Shown here: positions 58,919 through 64,000 of the stretch, piece by piece
Numbering within the stretch: position 1 is the stretch's first letter
Layout of the letters: each line of letters opens with the position of its first letter
From: Dryomyza anilis
Lineage: Eukaryota > Arthropoda > Insecta > Diptera > Dryomyzidae
Direction: 5' to 3'
Length of the DNA stretch: 64,000 bases
NCBI GenBank assembly: GCA_951804985.1
Contig: OX638132.1
Location: 87,486,696-87,550,695 of the forward strand
Translations under genes and position numbers: made by a program
The notes under the pieces: model-generated
The model's input: only the letters and a program-made list of their open reading frames with translations
The model's database searches: none
Told to the model about the DNA's origin: nothing

Positions 58919-59409
58919 GTCTACGGAAAACTGTTCTACCTGTTTGTATCTCTGGATTGTTTACAAAATAAAAACAATCTTATGTTTGGTTTATATTACA
59001 ACAATTAACTTTATTAATTCACATTAACTAATAACTTTACTAATTATAAATTCTAACAACTGCTGCATGGCAACTATTTAAATTTACATTGATCACTCAC
59101 GAGATGCACTCGACCACTTTCTAATTACTACAGAAGTGATGTGCTTCAGATGCGGCGCGCTTATATATTGCATGTATCGGTTTGACATGCTTCGCGAACA
59201 TTCTACTCGTTTCGTGAATTACGCATGCTATTGGCATCTCATTCACACTTATGTATTTTTAATGCGCTGATCTTCTATCTCTTTCTCGCACATTGCCTTA
59301 GTGCGCTGAATGATATTCCGTCTCTTTCTAACACATTGCTTAGTGCGCTGAATTGTCTTGCGTCTCATTTACTCTTGCACAGTAGAGAAAATTACCTCTT
59401 TTCATAACA
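58919..59409 (-). mobile_element. Truncated LTR of the same family, minus orientation
   Basis: Matches the other two LTRs from GTCTACGGAAAACTGTTCTA to CTCTTTTCATAACA, but lacks the first ~15 bp and has more substitutions and small deletions, so it is the oldest of the three. Confidence 0.8.
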
Positions 59410-59569
59410 ATATTATTTGCAATATTTTGCGGTTGTAATAAAAAAAGTTCAGAATAAACGTATGAAAAAATTTAAAAATCGAAAATAAGTCAAAAGGTAA
59501 AAAAAATAAAAACTTTTTAAAATTAAGCAACACTATAATTTTGCTTTTATGAAATGAACTCCGAATAAT

Positions 59570-60410
59570 TTGTATGAAATTAATTTTGAATATTATTCTG
59601 ATTTGCAGAAGTTAAGCTCGTGGCTATCAAACATAACCTCACATATTCCTTTTATTGTTATATTTAATATTCAAGAAAATAACTTCTTAGGATCTAGTAG
59701 AATAATATCTTCAAAAACTTCTTGAAATTAAGAAACACTACAATTTTGCTTTTACGAAAGTAATTCCTAACATTATTCTTGATTTGCAGAAGTTATGCTC
59801 GTGGCTATCAAACAATAACCTCAAATATTCCTTTTAATGTTATATTTAATACTCAAGAAAATAGCTTCTTTGGATCTAGTAGAATAATATCTTCAAAAAT
59901 TTCTTGAAATTAAGAAACACTACTTCTCACATTTTCTGGATTTGCAGAAGTTAAGCTCGTGGCTATCAAACATAACCTCACATATTCCTTTTAATGTTTT
60001 ATTTAATATTCAAGAAAATAACTTCTTTTAATCTAGTAGAAGAATATCTTCAAAAACTTCTTGAAATTAAGAAACACTACAATTTTGCTTTTGCGAAAGT
60101 AATTCCTAACATTATTCTTGATTTGCAGAAGTTAAGCTCGTGGCTATCAAACATAACCTCGCATATTCCTTTTAATGTTATATTTAATATTCAAGAAAAT
60201 AGCTTCTTTGGATCTAGAAGAATAATATCTTCAAAAACTTCTTGAAATTAAGAAACACTACAATTTTGCTTTTACAAAATTAATTCCTAACATTATTCTT
60301 GATTTGCAGAAGTAAAACTCGTGGCTATCAAACAATAACCTCATATATTCCTTTTAATGTTTTATTTAATATTCAAGAAATTAACTTCTTTGTATCAACT
60401 AGTTCAAGTA
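59570..60410 (+). repeat. 181-bp satellite, five units
   Basis: GATTTGCAGAAGTTAAGCTC recurs at about 59600, 59781, 59939, 60120 and 60301 (spacing 181 bp, one 158-bp unit with a deletion). Units share TTCTTGAAATTAAGAAACAC and CATATTCCTTTTAATGTT. More diverged related sequence continues to about 61.5 kb, with a motif GTCGTATGAGCAACA near 60555, 61318 (AGT variant) and 61496. Confidence 0.83.
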
Positions 60411-61599
60411 ATGATACATAATGCTATTGTTGTCTCTGTACTTAATATTGGCAAAAGTATAACTAGAATTTCTTTTATGTTTGTGAAACTTTACTATTTT
60501 GAATTCAATAGAAATTGTTCTTCCGTATAAGAAGTTTATTTTTCTACAACAGGTCGTATGAGCAACATTTATTTAAATTAAAAATATAAAAAACAAAAGT
60601 TTGTAATATAAATTTAAATTTTGATACTAAAATTTAGTGGTTTTATTTTATTTAAATGTTTTTAGCTAGATGTTAAATTAATTTTTTTTTATAATAAATT
60701 AGTGCAAAGTAGACGAAAGAAAATAAATTCTCAAATTCATAAGGAAACAGAAGGGAAACGAAAAACTTCTTGGTTTTAAGAAACACTAAGACTTGACTGT
60801 CAAGAAATAGAAACCAAATATAAATCTTTATTTGCAGAATATAAGTTCGTGACTATTATAAAGTTATCGAATATTTTTTTCTTTTTATCCAGTATTTAAA
60901 ATCATCATAAATATTTTTTTATGATAGTTTTTAAAACTTTATTACTGTGGTCAAGCATTTTTAAAGAACACCAATTTCTTAATATTTAGCAGATCTATTT
61001 TTAATTTTTATTGCAAGGTAGACGTAAAAAAAAATGATAAATAAATCAAAAGAGTTAGAGTTATATACCGCTAAATGGAAAACTTCTTGATGTAAAGAAA
61101 CACAACAACTTAATATTTTTTTGAGTCATAGAGGTTTAGTTCTTGGCTTTTCAAGATGTACTTTCAAGAATATTAATTAGATCTATTTTTTTTATTTTTT
61201 TTATTAGCATTTTGTTGTTATTGCAGATACTAGTTCGTGAAAAATTCTTTTGCAGTATAATAAGTGTGTTTTTTTTTCTATGTAGAAATATAATATAGAA
61301 TATATTATCCACCAAGTAGTATGAGCAACATGTATTTAAACTAAAATTAAAAATACAATTATTATATATAAAATTAAAATACACAAAAATATGTCATTAA
61401 TAGTAAAATCTTACATTTCTATATGTGTTTAATATAGAAAGAAAAACAGTTTAAATTTAAATATAATAAATAGTTTAAAGTTGATTGGTCATCAGGTCGT
61501 ATGAGCAACACTCATTTAATAAAGTACAAAAGCTAGATAAAAATACAATTGTGAAGTTTCGAAATATTAATTAAAAACTTTTCAAAATAACATCATCAC

Positions 61600-62350
61600 T
61601 AACTAAAGACAATAAAACGCAGTAAACTTTCAAAATCTTCTTTCGAAACTGTCTGCCGAATGCGATGAGTTGCTGCGTCAGCGTGTGCGTACGTGTGGAA
61701 AAAGGATTCAAGGATTCATTTGATTGAGTAGTCGATAGGTAGGTAGTTACGTCTGCTGCATTAGTTCGAAAGCCTGACCGAATGACTAACTGACTGACTG
61801 ACAGATGGGATACTTTTGAGCATTGCTGTGGAAATTCAACAAAATACTTTCATTAGTTTTCAGTGTGCGACTGTCTGTCTGTCTGTCTGTCTGTCTCTCT
61901 GTTTAGTGCGAATATGAACAATGCGATATTGCTGTTGATATTGATGGATTTTATTGTAGCAAATAGTGCTGCTGGTGCTGCTGCTCCAACTGCTTGTGGA
62001 AGATAAGCAGCTCATTTTGTATTGCTTTCTATTTCCGTTGCAACCCTTTCTTAAATCCAAGCCACTCGTGTCACTCGGCACAACACACGGACATTGAACA
62101 TTTGTATACTGTACTGTGAACTCTGAAGAGTGATGGTCAGGCAAATACATACTCAGCATCACGTCACGTCACGTCTGTGCAACCGGACATGACAGCTATT
62201 AAAAAAGCCAACGAGTTGTTTAACCTTTTGATAACTACGTGGGTTCATTTTTGCGTCTGATGAGGTGGGGGGAGGGGGTGGTTGTTTTGGGGTATATATT
62301 GTGGTTTATTTTGGCTTAATCGTTGTGGCAATTTTAACCTTTTTTTCTAA
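61600..62350. other. Single-copy-looking intronic block with G-run cluster
   Basis: Moderate GC; contains ACTGACTGACTGACAG (61790), CACGTCACGTCACGTC (62160) and a cluster of G runs (62266-62292). The minus-strand 100-codon ORF (61860-62162) is low-complexity. Confidence 0.35.
61871..61896 (+). repeat. (GTCT)n microsatellite
   Basis: About six CTGT units followed by CTCT, within single-copy-looking DNA. Confidence 0.85.
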
Positions 62351-62879
62351 ATAGATTTGTATTGATTGCTTATTGATCTGCTTTTATATTCAATGTTTTA
62401 TTTGTTTTTATATATTCCTCAATGCCTACGTCCTAATACTACGGTTCTAAATAGGGGTTACCATAATCAGATTTTTTTACTTTAATTCATGTCAAAAGTC
62501 TATTTCTCCTTTTGAATTTTTTTTTCAACTGAGTATAACCGCATTGCTTAAAATTTAAATCATTAAAAACATTAAAATATTTCATTTGATTTTCAATATT
62601 ACTATATTTTTTTTGTACTATATCGGATATTTTTAAGCTTTAATTCAGTGTTAGTGTTTTTTAAAGTTTTTACTATGAATTCTTTATTGATCTTTTCGGT
62701 TTTTTGTTTTATTTTTTTTTTTAGAGCATTGGTAGAATTTGTTTTTAAGTCATATTTATCAGAGACTTATTTTTCTCCACATGATATAAATTTTTGTCAA
62801 TATAAAACTAAAATTAAAGACTTGAGTTATAAGTAAAAACATGTTATTGATTCGTTTGATTTCAAAGTTCTACAAGGAA

Positions 62880-63530
62880 ATTTTATTTAAAAAATAACAG
62901 TAAAAAAATTTTCAAAAAAATTATTCCAAAAAAAATTTAGGACAAAAAAAAATGTTCCAAAAAAAAAATGTAAAAAAAAAAATTAGGGAAAAAAAAATGT
63001 TCGAAAAAAAAAATTCCGAAAAAAAATGTGTTCGAAAAAAAATTCCGAAAAAAAAAAATTTTCGAAAAAAAAAATTTTCGAAAAAAAAAAAATCGATTTT
63101 TTTTTTTTTTTTTCCAAAAAAATATTTTTTGTAAATATAATTTTTTATTAACAAGAAGTTGTAATTATAATAAATATAAATATTATAAAACATTTTACTT
63201 ATTTAACATTATATAAGAAATAACACACAAGAACTACTTGAGAATTGAGAAGTACGGTAAAATATGAACGAATAAAAAATATGTTGATCGAAATTTGGTT
63301 TAATGAACAGCATTCTTCAATATAAAGAACATATATGTTGTATTTTATATTTTGGTTCATTAATATGATGAGAATACGTTTCTTCACATACAGTTCATCA
63401 TATTGAAGAACACTTTTTCGACAGTTACCAAGCCCCTAATATTTATGATAGCATTCATAATATTAATGGCGTTAGTCATTAATATTATGAATGGCTCTTC
63501 AATACATTGAATCAATATGATGTTCCTTTT
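62880..63530 (+). repeat. AT-rich family A, copy 3
   Basis: A runs with GGACAAAAAAAAATGTTCC-like punctuation, then GAACTACTTGAGAATTGAGA, GAACAGCATTCTTCAATATA and TTCATCATATTGAAGAACAC. Followed by nested AT-rich inverted repeats (ATTCATAATATTAATGGCG facing CATTAATATTATGAATGG). Confidence 0.7.
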
Positions 63531-63533
63531 TTT

Positions 63534-63878
63534 CTGTGTACCTTCTGGAGGAGGACGAAAACCCAGAGCATATTCTGGGCACTTATCCAGCCCTTATGCG
63601 CACAAGGAAGAAAACTCTTGGATTCACTCAACCAAGTCATACTGATATCAGGAAAAATGAAGCCAATCGAAATAATTAGGTTTCTTACTGAAAAAGGCTT
63701 GGCTGATGTTCTCTAGAAGGATATAGTACAACCATCAGAATCCCCAGCAAATCAGGATACCACTGAATGAACTAGAGAGGGGTCACAGTTGATAACTCTA
63801 TCAGCTATGGCCCAAGCGGGACACAATAGATCTTATTAGGTCGCAGTGCATTAACCCAATTATATTATATTAACACTA
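63534..63878 (+). pseudogene. Degraded 3' end of a non-LTR retrotransposon (LINE)
   Basis: The frame from 63541 gives LEEDENPEHILGTYPALMRT RKK, resembling the Cys/His-type segment near the C-terminus of I/R1/jockey-clade LINE proteins (a usual Cys is Thr here). A frameshift near 63610 moves to another frame with KPIEIIRFLTEKGLADVL and a stop at 63716, a typical LINE C-terminus. About 160 bp of 3' UTR-like sequence follows, up to the SINE. Nothing of the reverse transcriptase remains in the window. Confidence 0.65.
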
Positions 63879-64000
63879 GCCGCGGTAGCTTAGTGGTTAG
63901 TGCGTTGGACTGCGAGCCGAAAGGTGCCCGGTTCAAGCCTGAACTGGGGCTAACAACATCTTTTCACAGTAAACTTTTTTCTATACCGCGCTACCTCTCG
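63879..64000 (+). mobile_element. tRNA-derived SINE, copy 4 (cut by window end)
   Basis: The tRNA-like head and the start of the body are present (GCCGCGGTAGCTTAGTGG, then GGTTCAAGCC, then ACCGCGCTACCTCTCG). The remaining ~200 bp lies beyond the window. It sits directly after the 3' untranslated-like region of a degraded LINE. Confidence 0.87.

Larger units (their letters stand above)
53413..64000 (+). other. Start of a >10.5-kb intron after exon 9
   Basis: No further exon could be supported. It holds a minus-strand repeat (53.5-54.3 kb), a SINE, a truncated MITE, a GTAAAGTGGG-type repeat (56.54-57.13 kb), a mini-me-type element (57.3-57.9 kb), a truncated LTR, a 181-bp satellite (59.57-60.4 kb), GC-richer DNA (58.2-58.76 and 61.6-62.35 kb), and LINE and SINE ends. 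55.65-56.5 kb is AT-rich with nothing recognised. Confidence 0.65.

Overview
The window looks like intron-dominated nuclear DNA from a higher (cyclorrhaphan) fly. It is strongly AT-rich, the exons have canonical GT/AG splice sites, and one exon is a CAG/CAA poly-glutamine exon of the kind common in flies. The repeats are dipteran-type: a mini-me/DINE-like element with a (GTCT)n tract, Helitron ends, mariner/hAT-type MITEs and a tRNA-derived SINE. A tephritid-like or similar large-genome fly is my guess, not a demonstrated fact. There are no bacterial genes, rRNA genes or CRISPR arrays.

One protein-coding gene can be supported. It lies on the + strand, and nine internal coding exons are visible at about 22.0, 27.1, 30.8, 30.9, 33.4, 37.9, 45.4, 46.3 and 53.2 kb. 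Reading frame is kept across all eight introns, giving 425 complete codons plus two bases. The start and the C-terminus lie outside the window or were not found. In order, the encoded segments are: a short helical and Gly/Ser-rich piece; an acidic/aromatic motif followed by a poly-Gln tract; a basic Lys/Arg cluster; a charged, probably helical or coiled-coil stretch; an acidic Tyr/Asp-rich stretch; and a Ser/Arg/Pro-rich stretch. I could not assign a family with confidence. It reads like an intracellular scaffold or cytoskeletal regulator. Introns range from 75 bp to at least 10 kb.

The remaining ~98% is intron filled with repeats. 1-22 kb: low-complexity A-rich DNA, a SINE, a palindromic mariner-type MITE, two dispersed AT-rich families, hAT-like elements (one carrying a nested solo LTR), a Helitron-type region with a 15-bp minisatellite, and a GGAACC-rich tandem repeat. 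22-31 kb: a 186-bp satellite, a ~560-bp tandem duplication, another MITE, a SINE and an hAT-like element. 31-46 kb: a GGGTAAAGTGGG-type family, a CCCTAGTRG MITE, a second solo LTR, a 2-kb T/G tract almost free of C, and a Helitron inserted in a T-rich element. 46-64 kb: a third MITE, a second T/G tract, a 151-bp satellite with a 603-bp higher-order duplication, a third SINE, a fourth MITE, a mini-me-type element, a degraded LTR, a 181-bp satellite, a LINE 3' end and a fourth SINE cut by the window edge.

The clearest unusual points are: (i) a SINE family with target-site duplications and an unoccupied paralogous site in the same window; (ii) MITEs made of two long inverted arms around a tiny piece of transposase start; (iii) the 151-bp satellite with a recent four-monomer duplication; (iv) two long T/G-biased tracts on the sense strand of the same gene; and (v) several nested insertions that give relative ages.
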